Shown one piece after another: positions 15,859 to 25,164 of a DNA stretch of 64,000 nucleotides. The notes beneath the pieces are model-generated. The model did not search any database. It saw only the letters and a program-made list of their open reading frames with translations, and had not been told where the DNA came from. Numbering within the stretch: position 1 is the stretch's first letter; every line of letters begins with the position of its first letter. This stretch comes from Pirellula sp. SH-Sr6A (GTDB taxonomy: Bacteria > Planctomycetota > Planctomycetia > Pirellulales > Pirellulaceae), in assembly GCF_001610875.1 (NCBI RefSeq), contig NZ_CP011272.1:4569988-4633987 (forward strand), in the 5' to 3' direction. The position numbers and the translations under genes were made by a program.

Positions 15859-16056
15859 ATGCCTAGAGCTTTATGTTTGAGCGGTCTTGTGATCGCCGGC
15901 CTCGTCTTCTTGTTGTTTCTCGTCAATCTCATCATGAGCCTTGCTGGCATGGGGTCGCTCTTTCGTTATCAGAGCCTCTTGATGGATATCGTATTTCTCG
16001 TTTGTTCTGGTACGTTGGGCTATCTGAGTTGGTCCACATTCCGTGAATTAAAGTAA
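15859..16056 (+). CDS. Small membrane protein, two transmembrane helices
   Basis: 65 residues from the ATG at 15859; upstream TTG codons are possible but less likely. Two hydrophobic helices are visible, LSGLVIAGLVFLLFLVNLIM and LLMDIVFLVCSGTLGYLSW, separated by a short polar loop, with a charged end (FRELK). No family is recognised. It stops 6 bases before the esterase gene and is probably co-transcribed with it. Confidence 0.6.
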   Translation: MPRALCLSGLVIAGLVFLLFLVNLIMSLAGMGSLFRYQSLLMDIVFLVCSGTLGYLSWSTFRELK

Positions 16057-16062
16057 CAAGCC

Positions 16063-16830
16063 ATGAAATACGATCCCGAAGCTTGGTCGTTCTCTCGACC
16101 TTGCTTGGGAGGTTTGAACACGGCGTTCATCCTCCCCGCGAAAGCAGCACCGCGTTACTTGGTCACGTTGATGCATGGCTTCGGAGCACCGGGTACCGAT
16201 CTCGTCAATCTCTTTGACGATCTTCTCTACTACATGCCCGACAACACCGCCCCGTTTGGGTTCCTTTGCCCGGAAGGCCCGATCGATCTGGAGGAGCAAG
16301 GCATTCCGGACGGACGTGCTTGGTGGCCTCTCAACATGGCGCAGCTCATGTTGATGTCCGCAACCAACTCCTTCGATGCCATGCGCGAGACCGTCCCACC
16401 CGAATTGGATGGCGCACGGGAGCAACTGCAAACTTGCATCGACGAAGCGAGAAAATCCATCGCATCCGACTTCCAATTGGAGGATACCCTTCCTGTGGTA
16501 TTGGGAGGGTTTTCTCAAGGAGCCATGCTCGCGACCGATACCGCGCTGCGAGGTTCGCTCAAAAACGTCGCGGGTTTGATCGCCTACTCCGGTGCACTGA
16601 TTTGTGAATCACACTGGCGCAGAACTTCCAACCCGGTTCGCAATTTACCTCTCATCCAGAGCCATGGTCGCTTGGACAACATCCTTCCGTTCGCGACGGG
16701 GCAGTGGCTTTATGAGTTGCTCTCCGAACTTGGTTTCGACGGGAAACTGCTCGAGTTCGATGGTCCGCATACCATCCCGAGCGAAGCCATCTTGCAGACG
16801 GCGAAAATGCTGCACACGATCGGAGCCTAG
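16063..16830 (+). CDS. Phospholipase/carboxylesterase-family alpha/beta hydrolase
   Basis: 255 residues with an alpha/beta hydrolase fold of the YpfH/PLipase_2 type (cytosolic serine esterases). The oxyanion region is LMHGFGAPGTDL, the nucleophile elbow is GGFSQGAM, the acid is Asp in SHGRLDNILPF and the base is His in FDGPHTIP. All three catalytic residues are present and in order. Length is slightly above the ~220 of prototypes because of an insertion after CPEGPIDLEEQG. It has no signal peptide. The small membrane gene precedes it by 6 bases. Substrates may be short acyl esters; the physiological one is unknown. Confidence 0.87.
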   Translation: MKYDPEAWSFSRPCLGGLNTAFILPAKAAPRYLVTLMHGFGAPGTDLVNLFDDLLYYMPDNTAPFGFLCPEGPIDLEEQGIPDGRAWWPLNMAQLMLMSATNSFDAMRETVPPELDGAREQLQTCIDEARKSIASDFQLEDTLPVVLGGFSQGAMLATDTALRGSLKNVAGLIAYSGALICESHWRRTSNPVRNLPLIQSHGRLDNILPFATGQWLYELLSELGFDGKLLEFDGPHTIPSEAILQTAKMLHTIGA

Positions 16831-16994
16831 CGGAACGCTCCGCTCAACCGTCCAACGGCGTCCCTCCTGGAATCGGTAGTGAAAATGCGATTTGCCGCTT
16901 TCCTACTTGCCCCTGCTCCGGTACTTTGAAGCATGCGCTGGGGGGTGGTAAGCCCCACGATTTCATGCGGTTGATACCTCGAAGAAGGTTCTTT

Positions 16995-19334
16995 ATGAAG
17001 TTCAAGTTTCCGGTTGTCATCATCGACGAGGATTTCCGTTCTGGCAATGCATCCGGATTGGGTATTCGGGCGCTCGCCGATGCCATCGAACGTGAGGGTA
17101 TCGAAGTCGCCGGGGTCACCACCTATGGCGACTTGTCTCAATTCGCTCAACAACAGAGCCGCGCATCAGCCTTCATCCTCTCGATCGACGACGACGAGTT
17201 TGCGAACGAGAAATCGATGGGCTCGGCGCTCGAGAACATCCGGAACTTCATCACCGAAATCCGTTTCAAGAACGCGGACATCCCGATCTTCTTGTACGGG
17301 GAAACCCGAACGTCGCGGCACATCCCGAACGACATTCTTCGAGAGCTGCATGGATTTATCCATATGTTCGAAGATACCCCCGAGTTCGTCGCGCGGCATA
17401 TCCTGCGCGAGGCAAAGGCGTATCTCGATGGATTGGCCCCTCCTTTCTTTCGCGCGATGGTTCACTACGCTCAAGACGGCTCGTATTCCTGGCACTGTCC
17501 GGGACACTCCGGCGGAGTCGCCTTCCTCAAAAGCCCCGTCGGTCAGATGTTTCACCAGTTCTTTGGAGAGAACATGCTGCGCGCCGATGTGTGCAACGCG
17601 GTGGAGGAACTCGGCCAACTCTTGGACCACACAGGTCCGGTCGCGGCCTCCGAACGGAACGCAGCTCGGATCTTTGGTGCCGACCACTGCTTCTTTGTTA
17701 CCAACGGAACGTCGACATCCAACAAGATCGTGTGGCACTCAACGGTCGCTTCTGGCGACATCGTCGTCGTCGACCGAAACTGCCACAAGTCCGTGCTTCA
17801 TGCCATCATCATGACCGGAGCCGTCCCAGTCTTTCTGACGCCTACGCGGAACAACCTAGGGATCATCGGCCCCATTCCATTGGAAGAGTTCCATCCCGAT
17901 AACATCCAAAAGAAGATCGAGGCCAACCCATTTGCGCGCGAAGCGCAAGCCCAATATCCGGAACGCCGCCCTCGCATCTTGACCATCACGCAAAGCACCT
18001 ACGACGGAATCATTTACAACGTCGAAGAGCTGCGACGCATGCTCGATGGTCAAATCGGCACCCTCCATTTCGATGAAGCTTGGTTGCCCCACGCGGCCTT
18101 CCATCATTTCTACAAAGACATGCATGCGATCGGCCCAAACCGACCCGCTCCCAAAGAGTCGATGATCTTCGCGACCCACTCCACCCACAAGCTGCTGGCA
18201 GGGATCTCGCAGGCGTCGCAGATCTTGGTACGCGAGCCCCAATATAAAAAGCTCGACCGCCATACGTTCAATGAAGCGTATCTGATGCATGCATCAACAT
18301 CCCCGCAGTATGCGATCATCGCCTCCTGCGATGTGGCCGCCGCTATGATGGAACCACCGGGAGGGACTTCGCTTGTCGAAGAGTCCATCGTCGAAGCCCT
18401 CGACTTCCGACGCGCCATGCGCAAAGTGGACGACGAATGGGGCAGCGATTGGTGGTTCAAGGTCTGGGGACCCGATACGTTGGCCGAGGAAGGTATTGGA
18501 ACGCGCGAAGATTGGATGCTGCATACGAAAGATTCGTGGCATGGATTCGGACGCGTCGCACCCGGCTTCAACATGCTCGACCCTATCAAAGCGACCGTGA
18601 TCACCCCCGGCTTGGACGTGTCCGGCCAATTCGCGGAAACCGGAATCCCGGCTTCGATCGTCACCCGATACTTGGTCGAACACGGGGTCATCGTCGAGAA
18701 GACTGGGCTCTATTCCTTCTTCATCATGTTCACGATCGGAATCACCAAGGGACGCTGGAACACTCTGCTTAGCTCTCTGCAGCAGTTCAAGGATGACTAC
18801 GACAAGAATCAACCGATGTGGAAAATCCTCCCCGAGTTCTGCCAACAATATCCCAAGTACGAGCGAATCGGACTCCGCGAATTGTGCCAACAGATCCACG
18901 ACACCTATCGCAAACACGATGTCGCGAAGGTCACGACCGAGATGTATCTCTCGCCGATGCAGCCGGCCATGAAGCCATCCGATGCGTTTGCCATGATGGC
19001 CCATGAAGAAATCGATCGCGTCGAAATCGATCATCTCGAAGGACGTGCCACCGCCGTTCTCTTGACTCCCTACCCACCCGGAATTCCTCTTCTCATCCCC
19101 GGCGAGAGATTCAACAAATCGATCGTGGAGTACCTCCGTTTCGCTCGCAATTTCAACGAGCAGTTCCCCGGCTTCCACACCGATATCCACGGATTGGTCG
19201 AAGAAGAAGTCGACGGGAAACGCCGTTGCTACGTCGACTGCGTCCGAACCAAAGACTTGGAAGACATCATCGCCGCCGACGAGAGCGAGATTGCAGCGCT
19301 ACCCTTGGTGATCACCCCTGGTGCCATGGGGTAG
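16995..19334 (+). CDS. Orn/Lys/Arg decarboxylase, biodegradative arginine-decarboxylase type
   Basis: About 779 residues from the ATG at 16995, which has GAAGG 6-7 bases upstream; earlier in-frame starts add an atypical leader. The layout is that of fold-type I AdiA/CadA/SpeC. An N-terminal response-regulator-like wing (VVIIDEDFRSGNASGLGIRALADAI) comes first, then the PLP domain with SWHCPGHSGG and the Schiff-base Lys in FATHSTHKLLAGISQAS, then the C-terminal domain. The enzyme removes CO2 from a basic amino acid, making agmatine, cadaverine or putrescine. Overall length and motifs look closest to AdiA, but Lys versus Arg specificity cannot be settled by eye. No antiporter gene is adjacent, so a polyamine role is as plausible as acid resistance. 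Confidence 0.88.
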   Translation: MKFKFPVVIIDEDFRSGNASGLGIRALADAIEREGIEVAGVTTYGDLSQFAQQQSRASAFILSIDDDEFANEKSMGSALENIRNFITEIRFKNADIPIFLYGETRTSRHIPNDILRELHGFIHMFEDTPEFVARHILREAKAYLDGLAPPFFRAMVHYAQDGSYSWHCPGHSGGVAFLKSPVGQMFHQFFGENMLRADVCNAVEELGQLLDHTGPVAASERNAARIFGADHCFFVTNGTSTSNKIVWHSTVASGDIVVVDRNCHKSVLHAIIMTGAVPVFLTPTRNNLGIIGPIPLEEFHPDNIQKKIEANPFAREAQAQYPERRPRILTITQSTYDGIIYNVEELRRMLDGQIGTLHFDEAWLPHAAFHHFYKDMHAIGPNRPAPKESMIFATHSTHKLLAGISQASQILVREPQYKKLDRHTFNEAYLMHASTSPQYAIIASCDVAAAMMEPPGGTSLVEESIVEALDFRRAMRKVDDEWGSDWWFKVWGPDTLAEEGIGTREDWMLHTKDSWHGFGRVAPGFNMLDPIKATVITPGLDVSGQFAETGIPASIVTRYLVEHGVIVEKTGLYSFFIMFTIGITKGRWNTLLSSLQQFKDDYDKNQPMWKILPEFCQQYPKYERIGLRELCQQIHDTYRKHDVAKVTTEMYLSPMQPAMKPSDAFAMMAHEEIDRVEIDHLEGRATAVLLTPYPPGIPLLIPGERFNKSIVEYLRFARNFNEQFPGFHTDIHGLVEEEVDGKRRCYVDCVRTKDLEDIIAADESEIAALPLVITPGAMG

Positions 19335-19677
19335 TTTCCTCCCTAGATCGATTCTTCCGATACTCCGATAGGTGCCCGTTCCGAGCACCTTCTAACCCCG
19401 AGTCCAAAGCGTTCACGACGCGCGGCTAGGGGCGGTCGATCCCCCCAAAAACCGATCCGGAGGTCTGGAGAATCTAGGCAAATACCCCCTTCTGTTATTA
19501 ACAAGTATTCCACAATTTATGCTAGCATCTGGAAAAAAGGGGGGTGACTTGGGGGTATCGGTCAGGTTAGATTAGTGACCGTCGCGAGCCACGTAATTGC
19601 ACTCTGTATGTGCGATTAAATGCCGTTAGCCGTGGCTCGATTCTGAAGCTCCAACCATAGAAAGAGCGAATGTTGCG
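19335..19677 (+). promoter_or_regulatory. Intergenic leader with nested inverted repeats before the NRDE gene
   Basis: Three structures occupy this 343-base gap. AGGTGC/GCACCT (19370-19390) follows the decarboxylase and may be its weak terminator. ATACCCCC (19482-19489) has a perfect inverted partner GGGGGTAT (19552-19559). GAGCCACG (19586-19593) pairs with CGTGGCTC (19631-19638), enclosing a second hairpin GCAC/GTGC. The last lies 40 bases before the NRDE start, so it would be in the mRNA leader. It resembles no riboswitch I can name. Confidence 0.45.
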
Positions 19678-20478
19678 ATGTGCTTGCTAGCCATTCAATA
19701 TCGCGTGGTTTCTGAAAGCCCCATACTTGTAGCAGCCAATCGAGAGGAGTTTTTTGACCGACGGAGTACAGGCCCGAGCATCCAAGCTGGCAAGCCTCGA
19801 ATCCTTTGCCCGACTGACCAACGAAGTGGTGGAACCTGGTTGGGCGTAAATCAGCACGGTGTATTTGTCGGGATCTGCAACCGACGAACACTCGAACCGC
19901 TGGGTAGCAACCGCTCCCGAGGATTGCTCTGCAAAGAGGTCCTTCGGGGAAGCAACTCGCAATCCTGCATGGACCGCGCCCTCGAAGAACTTGACAAGCA
20001 TCAATTTGAAGCTTGCAATTTGGTGATCGCAGACCGCGATCGCGGGTTCGTGATCCACCATGAGTACGAGAACGAAGTCATCGAGATGCGAGCTGGCCTC
20101 AATATCGTTGGCGCACGAAATTTGAACGACCCTCGCGATGAACGCGTTCAGCTTGCTAGCAGGCTGCTCACGCTCCAAACGCTGGATTCCCCTGTCAAGT
20201 TTCTTGCGGTGGCGAGCCGAGTCTTCGCACGTTCCCCAACCCCTACCGGCAGAGCCAATATGGTGATGCGCGGCGCGGATTACGGCACGGTCTCGAGCAC
20301 GCTTATTGCGTTGGGGGCAAAACCCCGCGATGCCATCTACCAGTACTCCGATGGCCCCGCCGACGAAGCCCGTTACGAAGATTACTCGCCTCTTTTGCGA
20401 GATATCCTCAGCCGCGGCCTGCGAGAGTCGAAACCCAAAGCCGCGGCCGTTACCTCTGGCTTCGACGCATTGGACTAA
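19678..20478 (+). CDS. TANGO2/NRDE-family protein
   Basis: 266 residues. The family start MCLLAIQY...VVAANREEF is intact, with Cys2 as the N-terminal residue after Met removal and the NRDE-like NREE. Further motifs are GGTWLGVN, GxxNRR and CNLVIAD. These are Ntn-hydrolase-like folds (DUF833), implicated in eukaryotes in heme trafficking and membrane metabolism; bacterial roles are poorly known. A predicted structured leader lies upstream (19586-19638). It is followed by a glycosyltransferase-like membrane gene on the same strand after ~270 bases, so no operon is certain. Confidence 0.85.
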   Translation: MCLLAIQYRVVSESPILVAANREEFFDRRSTGPSIQAGKPRILCPTDQRSGGTWLGVNQHGVFVGICNRRTLEPLGSNRSRGLLCKEVLRGSNSQSCMDRALEELDKHQFEACNLVIADRDRGFVIHHEYENEVIEMRAGLNIVGARNLNDPRDERVQLASRLLTLQTLDSPVKFLAVASRVFARSPTPTGRANMVMRGADYGTVSSTLIALGAKPRDAIYQYSDGPADEARYEDYSPLLRDILSRGLRESKPKAAAVTSGFDALD

Positions 20479-20753
20479 GGCACTCATCTCTCGCCTCCTT
20501 TTAAGGCAACGATCTAGAGAACGCTTGGACATCCTCCCTAATCTGCTTCCGCGAGGGTGTCCAAGGTTCTGATCGAGTGGATCCGGTTATTCCGATTCTA
20601 TCGATCCCTCTGCGATCCCCACTCGGATCTTCTCTCTCTGCGGCTTGTTTCACTCCACCTTCGCCGCGCAGCGACCTACGCTCCACCGATGGGGAACAAT
20701 CCCCGAAAACCGCTTTCCCTTTTGATGCTCACCACCGCGAGTGGGTTCCCACG

Positions 20754-22046
20754 ATGCTGGACAACTGCGCCAACGATTTCAAATCGCCAACGGCCGCGTC
20801 GTCGACCAACGGACCCCTCACAACCTCTTGGCCGTATCGGCAATTGCTACCCGTCTTGGCGTTTTTTTTAGTCGGGTGCATCTACTTGTTTTTTTCTCCC
20901 AACTACCAATGGTCCACCATCCTCCAATCCACACCCTACGGCGCGGACTTTTTGCAGGAATGGATCGGAGGGCACATGATCTGGAACGGACAGATCGGGT
21001 CGGTCTACTCCGAACAATTCATCGCCTCGCAACACGAGCCGATGGTCACCGGATTTGAGTGGGATGCCAATCAGTTTTTCCCTCCGGTCTACCCACCTCC
21101 CCATTATCTTTTCTTTTCCCCCTGGGGAGCCTTGCCGTATCGCTTTGCAGTGATGGGCTGGCTGGCGTTCTTACTCAGCGCCGCTTGCCTCGCATCGATT
21201 CTTCTGCAGTCCATCGAGGGACAAGCACCAGGCGTACGTCCCTATCTTTGGATTGCAGTGCTCCTCTTTCCGCCTCTACTCCTATCGATCACCTTGGCGC
21301 AAAAGAGCGTTCTATGGCTCCTCCTTTTTGTGATCGTATGCCGCTGGCTGAAACAGGAGCGATGGTTTGCAGCAGGACTGGTGGCCGGTCTAGTAACGAT
21401 CAAGCCGACTCTCTGCTTCCTCCTCCCTCTCTTGATGGTCCTCGATCGCCGATGGCGATTTTTAGGTGGGATGGCTCTGTCGACGGCAGTCCTTTGGGGG
21501 GCTGCCATATGGTTCTTCCCGCAGGAAGCATGGGCCGGATTTCTGTCCATCGCATCGACCGCCGGTCGCTACACCGACCAACACGGTTTTCATCTCGATT
21601 GGTCCTGCAATCTGATCAGCTTGGCGAGCAGCCTGCCTATCGGTTGGTCTGGGTGGGGAAAGATGGCCATCAGTCTCCCGCTAGCCCTCTATGCGCTCCT
21701 CGCCGCCGTGGAAGATCGATCGCGCTGGAACGATCCCAAACGCTGGATGACGTGGATGCTGGCGACGATCCTGCTCAGTCCTCATTTTTACCATTACGAT
21801 CTGTGCATCCTTCTGCTTCCGATCGTTTGGATGCTGGCGACTGACCCGCGACGCGGCATCTGTTACTTTGTCACCCTATCACTTGCCTTCGTGCTCGCGC
21901 CCGATGTGTATGCGCTCTGGCAAATCCCACTCCTACCCGTTGTCTTGCTAGGCATGCTGTGCGAGCTGCGATTGAGTTATCGACTTTCTAGCAGCATGTC
22001 GAGCCTTATCATCGCTCCACGATCAGGGTTACCGGACCGTCGTTGA
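20754..22046 (+). CDS. GT87/DUF2029-type polytopic membrane glycosyltransferase
   Basis: About 430 residues from the ATG at 20754, chosen because it puts the first helix ([17 protein letters not shown]) about 30 residues in; a longer frame from 20577 adds a Pro/Ser-rich leader without features. Roughly ten hydrophobic segments are visible. The first loop has the acidic [12 protein letters not shown] followed by the SVYS region, typical of DUF2029/GT-C mannosyltransferases that use polyprenyl-phosphate sugars. Donor and acceptor are unknown. The 3' end overlaps the convergent dtd gene by 38 bases. Confidence 0.75.
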   Translation: MLDNCANDFKSPTAASSTNGPLTTSWPYRQLLPVLAFFLVGCIYLFFSPNYQWSTILQSTPYGADFLQEWIGGHMIWNGQIGSVYSEQFIASQHEPMVTGFEWDANQFFPPVYPPPHYLFFSPWGALPYRFAVMGWLAFLLSAACLASILLQSIEGQAPGVRPYLWIAVLLFPPLLLSITLAQKSVLWLLLFVIVCRWLKQERWFAAGLVAGLVTIKPTLCFLLPLLMVLDRRWRFLGGMALSTAVLWGAAIWFFPQEAWAGFLSIASTAGRYTDQHGFHLDWSCNLISLASSLPIGWSGWGKMAISLPLALYALLAAVEDRSRWNDPKRWMTWMLATILLSPHFYHYDLCILLLPIVWMLATDPRRGICYFVTLSLAFVLAPDVYALWQIPLLPVVLLGMLCELRLSYRLSSSMSSLIIAPRSGLPDRR

Positions 22047-22449
22047 CGAGCGATACCTGCATGTCGGCACGAAAGATTCCCTTTTCGACCGAAACCCCTT
22101 GCGCGGCGACTTGCTCGCAGAAAAACTCATACAATTCGTTTGCGATCCCCGGCTCCTCCGCTTGATCGAAGCTAGGTCGCCGGCCTTTGATGCAATCGCC
22201 GTAGAGCGTGAACTGACTCACGATCAACATCGAGCCCGAAACATCGCGAACCGATAGGTTCATCTTTCCTGCTTCGTCGCTGAAGGCTCGGAGTCCGACA
22301 CATTTTTCCGCAAGCCATTTTGCTGTTTCGCGGCAATCTCCCCTGCGGATTCCGAGGAGAACCATCCATCCTCGATCGATCTTGCCAACAACCGTTCCTT
22401 CAACCGTTACGGATGCTTTCGAAACACGCTGCAACACCGCTCGCATCAT
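22009..22449 (-). CDS. dtd: D-aminoacyl-tRNA deacylase
   Basis: 146 residues, normal length. Dtd hydrolyses D-amino acids (and glycine mischarged on tRNA-Ala) from tRNA to protect translation. It begins [17 protein letters not shown]. The catalytic SQFTLYGD motif lies near residue 80, and the C-terminal cross-subunit motif NDGPVT is present, with Asp where NxGPVT varies. It is the last gene of the nrdR-to-dtd run, 6 bases after lptE, and its 3' end overlaps the convergent membrane gene. Confidence 0.95.
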   Translation of the reverse strand: MMRAVLQRVSKASVTVEGTVVGKIDRGWMVLLGIRRGDCRETAKWLAEKCVGLRAFSDEAGKMNLSVRDVSGSMLIVSQFTLYGDCIKGRRPSFDQAEEPGIANELYEFFCEQVAAQGVSVEKGIFRADMQVSLVNDGPVTLIVER

Positions 22450-22455
22450 CCATCC

Positions 22456-22986
22456 TTACCAGCGGGCTTCCATCTGATCGACGATGTGGTTCGCCAATCG
22501 CTCCACCACTCTCATATTCGCCGTCGAAATCGATTGCCCCGCTTCTGGAACGAAGTCCGCGTTATCCGAAAAGAGGAAGCTCGTCTCTCCAGGTGGCAGA
22601 AAACGTGTCTCGACCAAAGGAAGATTGCGTCGATCGACCCAACTCATCTCGATAGACATCACCGTTTGAAGCAGACGAGGTTCGTCCGTTCCTGTTTCGC
22701 CGATCACTCGTTTGGAATCGCCCGTCATCCGGCAGGTAAGAATGGAATCTGCAGTACCCAAATCGGCCAGTTTGTAGGAGGTTCTTCGTTCGATCTCTTT
22801 TTGAAGCGTCTCGGTGAGCTGTACTCCCAACTCCGGTCGGAATGAATTGGATTTGATGATCGGAACGTGAATAGTCCGAACATCGTTTCGGTACAAGCTG
22901 CGCGTGCCGATGTTGTATCCCAAACATCCCGGAATACAAACCGACAGGAGCAACAGGAATACTCCACCCGCGAGGCTCTTGGTCAT
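22456..22986 (-). CDS. lptE: LptE-like LPS-assembly lipoprotein
   Basis: 176 residues with a lipoprotein signal: LAGGVFLLLLSVC followed by lipobox IPGC (Cys21). The mature part starts LGYNIG and has the long helix SFRPELGVQLTETLQKEIERR seen in LptE/RlpB proteins. LptE plugs the LptD barrel and helps insert lipopolysaccharide into the outer membrane. The overlap with the BamD-like gene (4 bases) and the Kdo/Lpt genes at 49.4-54.5 kb support an LPS-bearing outer membrane. No lptD is in the window. The symbol rests on fold-like features and context rather than strong motif identity. Confidence 0.7.
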   Translation of the reverse strand: MTKSLAGGVFLLLLSVCIPGCLGYNIGTRSLYRNDVRTIHVPIIKSNSFRPELGVQLTETLQKEIERRTSYKLADLGTADSILTCRMTGDSKRVIGETGTDEPRLLQTVMSIEMSWVDRRNLPLVETRFLPPGETSFLFSDNADFVPEAGQSISTANMRVVERLANHIVDQMEARW

Positions 22987-24392
22987 CTTCGAATCACTCC
23001 GCCTTCGACGGGAGTCGATTCCAAGAGCCTTGCCGTTCTCGCTTCGCGCTCTTTGCGGTCCGACTCGATCACTTCCTCAGGAAGGGGTTTGCGGAGCGGA
23101 GCGGTCTTATCGCGACTTGGAAACAGAACCGTCAACTCGGACAAATACGGAGTCGGTTCATCGGGCATCTCTTTCAGCTTGGCGAGCATATCCCGGGCAG
23201 GTTGTGCAAAGGCGGTTTGATCAAACTTTTCAATGATCTCCTCACACTTTAACCGCGCCGCGCCTGCCTCCCCTTTGTTGAATCGATACTCCGCATTGTG
23301 ATAAAGCCTCTCCGCTTTGCGATTCACCAACTCGGTGTACATGCGGTCGATCTCATCTTTATCGCGGCGATAATCCTCCGGAAACTGTTTCAAATTCCGG
23401 AAGAACTTGTCCGCTTTGTCCAACGGATCGAAGGAATAATCGGGGCCTCGATAGGATTCGAGTGCGGATTTGATGCCGAGCAAATGAGCGCTGTAGAGAT
23501 GTCGGGAATCGGGATATGTCATGATGAGCTCGTCATACGTATTGAGCGCCTCGATCCACTTTTGATTTCGGAAATGGCTCGATGCCAGTTCCATGGTTAC
23601 GTCATCCGCAAGCTTCCCCGTCGGACTGTCGAGCCGCATCTTCTCCAAAACGCGGATACCATGTTTGGCTGTGTCATTCCACGGTTTCCGTTTGTCGGTG
23701 AAGTTCACATGGTAGAACTGATCATCGAACTGGTTCCAATAGAGTCCGATTTCCATCCGCCGTTTGTCGACATGGTCTTGATAGCGTGTGCGGGGGTAGT
23801 CTTTCACCAGCCTGACGTATCGATCTTCTGCCTTGGGATAGCGCTCGGCAAAGAAATAGCTTTCTGCAGCCATGAGAAGCGAGTCTTGATGCAGGTAGGA
23901 GCTGATCCAATTCTTTCCTGCCTCGTCGAACTGTTTCCCAGCCTTTTCAAACAACTCAGCGGCCGCGGCGATCTGGGAATCACGGGACTCTTCCGGGCTA
24001 CTTTGCGCTTGTTTGAACAAGTCGATGGCCTGGCGATAGGTCTCCTCCGCTTGTTGAAACTGCGTCTTGGCCAGCGTGGGATTGGCGGGCCTGGTTCCGA
24101 TCAAAGGAACATTTTTGAGCAATCCGGGCATATTGCTCTTCCGTTGTTTTTCGGCGAGTCGCCCCTCGGGACGCACGTAGTTCCCTTCGGCGTCTTGGTA
24201 CCCCTCGATCGCTCGCTTGGCCAGATCGTATTCGTCCTCTTTCTTGGTGAGTCCCAGCGTCGCGCAGCCGGAAAGCGAAACGACCCAGGCGAAATGCATC
24301 CATCGAATCTGAGGTGCAATCCCAGACACGATCTGCACCATCCAAGTGCGAGGGTTCACCCGGAGGCTATGAAGCTTTTTGGTCTTCCTCAA
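22983..24392 (-). CDS. BamD-like outer-membrane assembly TPR lipoprotein
   Basis: 469 residues. A short hydrophobic stretch ends in the lipobox VSLSGC (Cys43), preceded by a long basic leader; an internal ATG at codon 32 is an alternative start. TPR-like repeats follow, for example KNWISSYLHQDSLLMAAESYFFAERYPKAE, in the pattern SYFxxxRYxxAExxYxxLxxxYP that marks BamD/YfiO. BamD helps fold beta-barrel proteins with BamA. The protein is about twice the length of E. coli BamD, with an extra N-terminal coiled region and a basic C-terminal tail, as I recall for planctomycete homologues. It overlaps recO (upstream) and lptE (downstream) by 4 bases each. Confidence 0.75.
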   Translation of the reverse strand: MRKTKKLHSLRVNPRTWMVQIVSGIAPQIRWMHFAWVVSLSGCATLGLTKKEDEYDLAKRAIEGYQDAEGNYVRPEGRLAEKQRKSNMPGLLKNVPLIGTRPANPTLAKTQFQQAEETYRQAIDLFKQAQSSPEESRDSQIAAAAELFEKAGKQFDEAGKNWISSYLHQDSLLMAAESYFFAERYPKAEDRYVRLVKDYPRTRYQDHVDKRRMEIGLYWNQFDDQFYHVNFTDKRKPWNDTAKHGIRVLEKMRLDSPTGKLADDVTMELASSHFRNQKWIEALNTYDELIMTYPDSRHLYSAHLLGIKSALESYRGPDYSFDPLDKADKFFRNLKQFPEDYRRDKDEIDRMYTELVNRKAERLYHNAEYRFNKGEAGAARLKCEEIIEKFDQTAFAQPARDMLAKLKEMPDEPTPYLSELTVLFPSRDKTAPLRKPLPEEVIESDRKEREARTARLLESTPVEGGVIRR

Positions 24393-25162
24393 CGTTTTAG
24401 TTCCTCCAAGAAATCCATGAGTCGCAATCGCCGATCCGCTAAATGGGTAATGAACTTCTCCATCGCAAATCGAACTTCGCCTCGCGTGGTGGGGGATAGG
24501 TCCCGGTAACTACCCACGCTGTCGACCAGTCCATCGCCGTCCGATGCAACCATTCGCAGGAAAGTGATTGTCTCCTCGCGCAATCGCAGGACATACCGTT
24601 GACCTGCGAGGCAAGAATCACAAAGCACTCCTCCCGCGTCGATTCCGAACAAGTAGCTTCGGTTCCGCCCGGACTCTACAGAATTCCCGCATCCCGCGCA
24701 AAGCTCAAACGTCGGTAAATGACCAAGCGCTCGCAGGAATTCCATCTCAAATCGAAGCACGACCTTCGCAGGATCCTCCATTTCATCCAACTTAACGAAC
24801 GACGCATCGAGAACGTCGAAATGTTCCTCCATGGGTTGATGGTTCTCGGTGAGCACATGCGTCAGCTCAGCGAGGTAATAGGCTGCGTAGAGTGATAGCA
24901 AAGAATGTTGACCACCTTTGAACCGACGCACCAATTTGGCCTCGGTAAGAATATCGAGGGTATCGTTCAGCTTCTCGATGAAGACAATCTGGGACTTGGC
25001 CAATAAATCGAGCGCGTTCTCAAACGGGCTCTTCAGCCGCCTAGCCCCCTTGGCCACCGCGGAGACTTTACCATGGGTGCGGGTGAACAGAGTCACCACC
25101 AAGCTTGTTTCGCTCCATGCGACCGAACGCAACAGGATCGCTTCGGACTTCTCCAACCCCAT
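24389..25162 (-). CDS. recO: DNA repair protein RecO
   Basis: About 257 residues from the ATG at 25162 (MGLEKSEAILLRSVAWSET), which is 2 bases after nadK; an upstream start would overlap nadK. The N-terminal OB-fold includes the SEAILLRS...LVTLFT...GKVSAVAKGARR pattern. A zinc-finger-like CxxC pair (CAGC and CDSC) is in the middle, followed by a helical C-terminal half. RecO loads RecA onto SSB-coated ssDNA with RecR/RecF. The gene ends 4 bases inside the BamD-like gene. Confidence 0.92.
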   Translation of the reverse strand: MGLEKSEAILLRSVAWSETSLVVTLFTRTHGKVSAVAKGARRLKSPFENALDLLAKSQIVFIEKLNDTLDILTEAKLVRRFKGGQHSLLSLYAAYYLAELTHVLTENHQPMEEHFDVLDASFVKLDEMEDPAKVVLRFEMEFLRALGHLPTFELCAGCGNSVESGRNRSYLFGIDAGGVLCDSCLAGQRYVLRLREETITFLRMVASDGDGLVDSVGSYRDLSPTTRGEVRFAMEKFITHLADRRLRLMDFLEELKR

Positions 25163-25164
25163 AG

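Noticed and set aside
23298-24509. 403-codon plus-strand frame opposite the BamD-like gene
   Set aside because: It is a shadow of a well-supported minus-strand gene, with no motif and no ribosome site.
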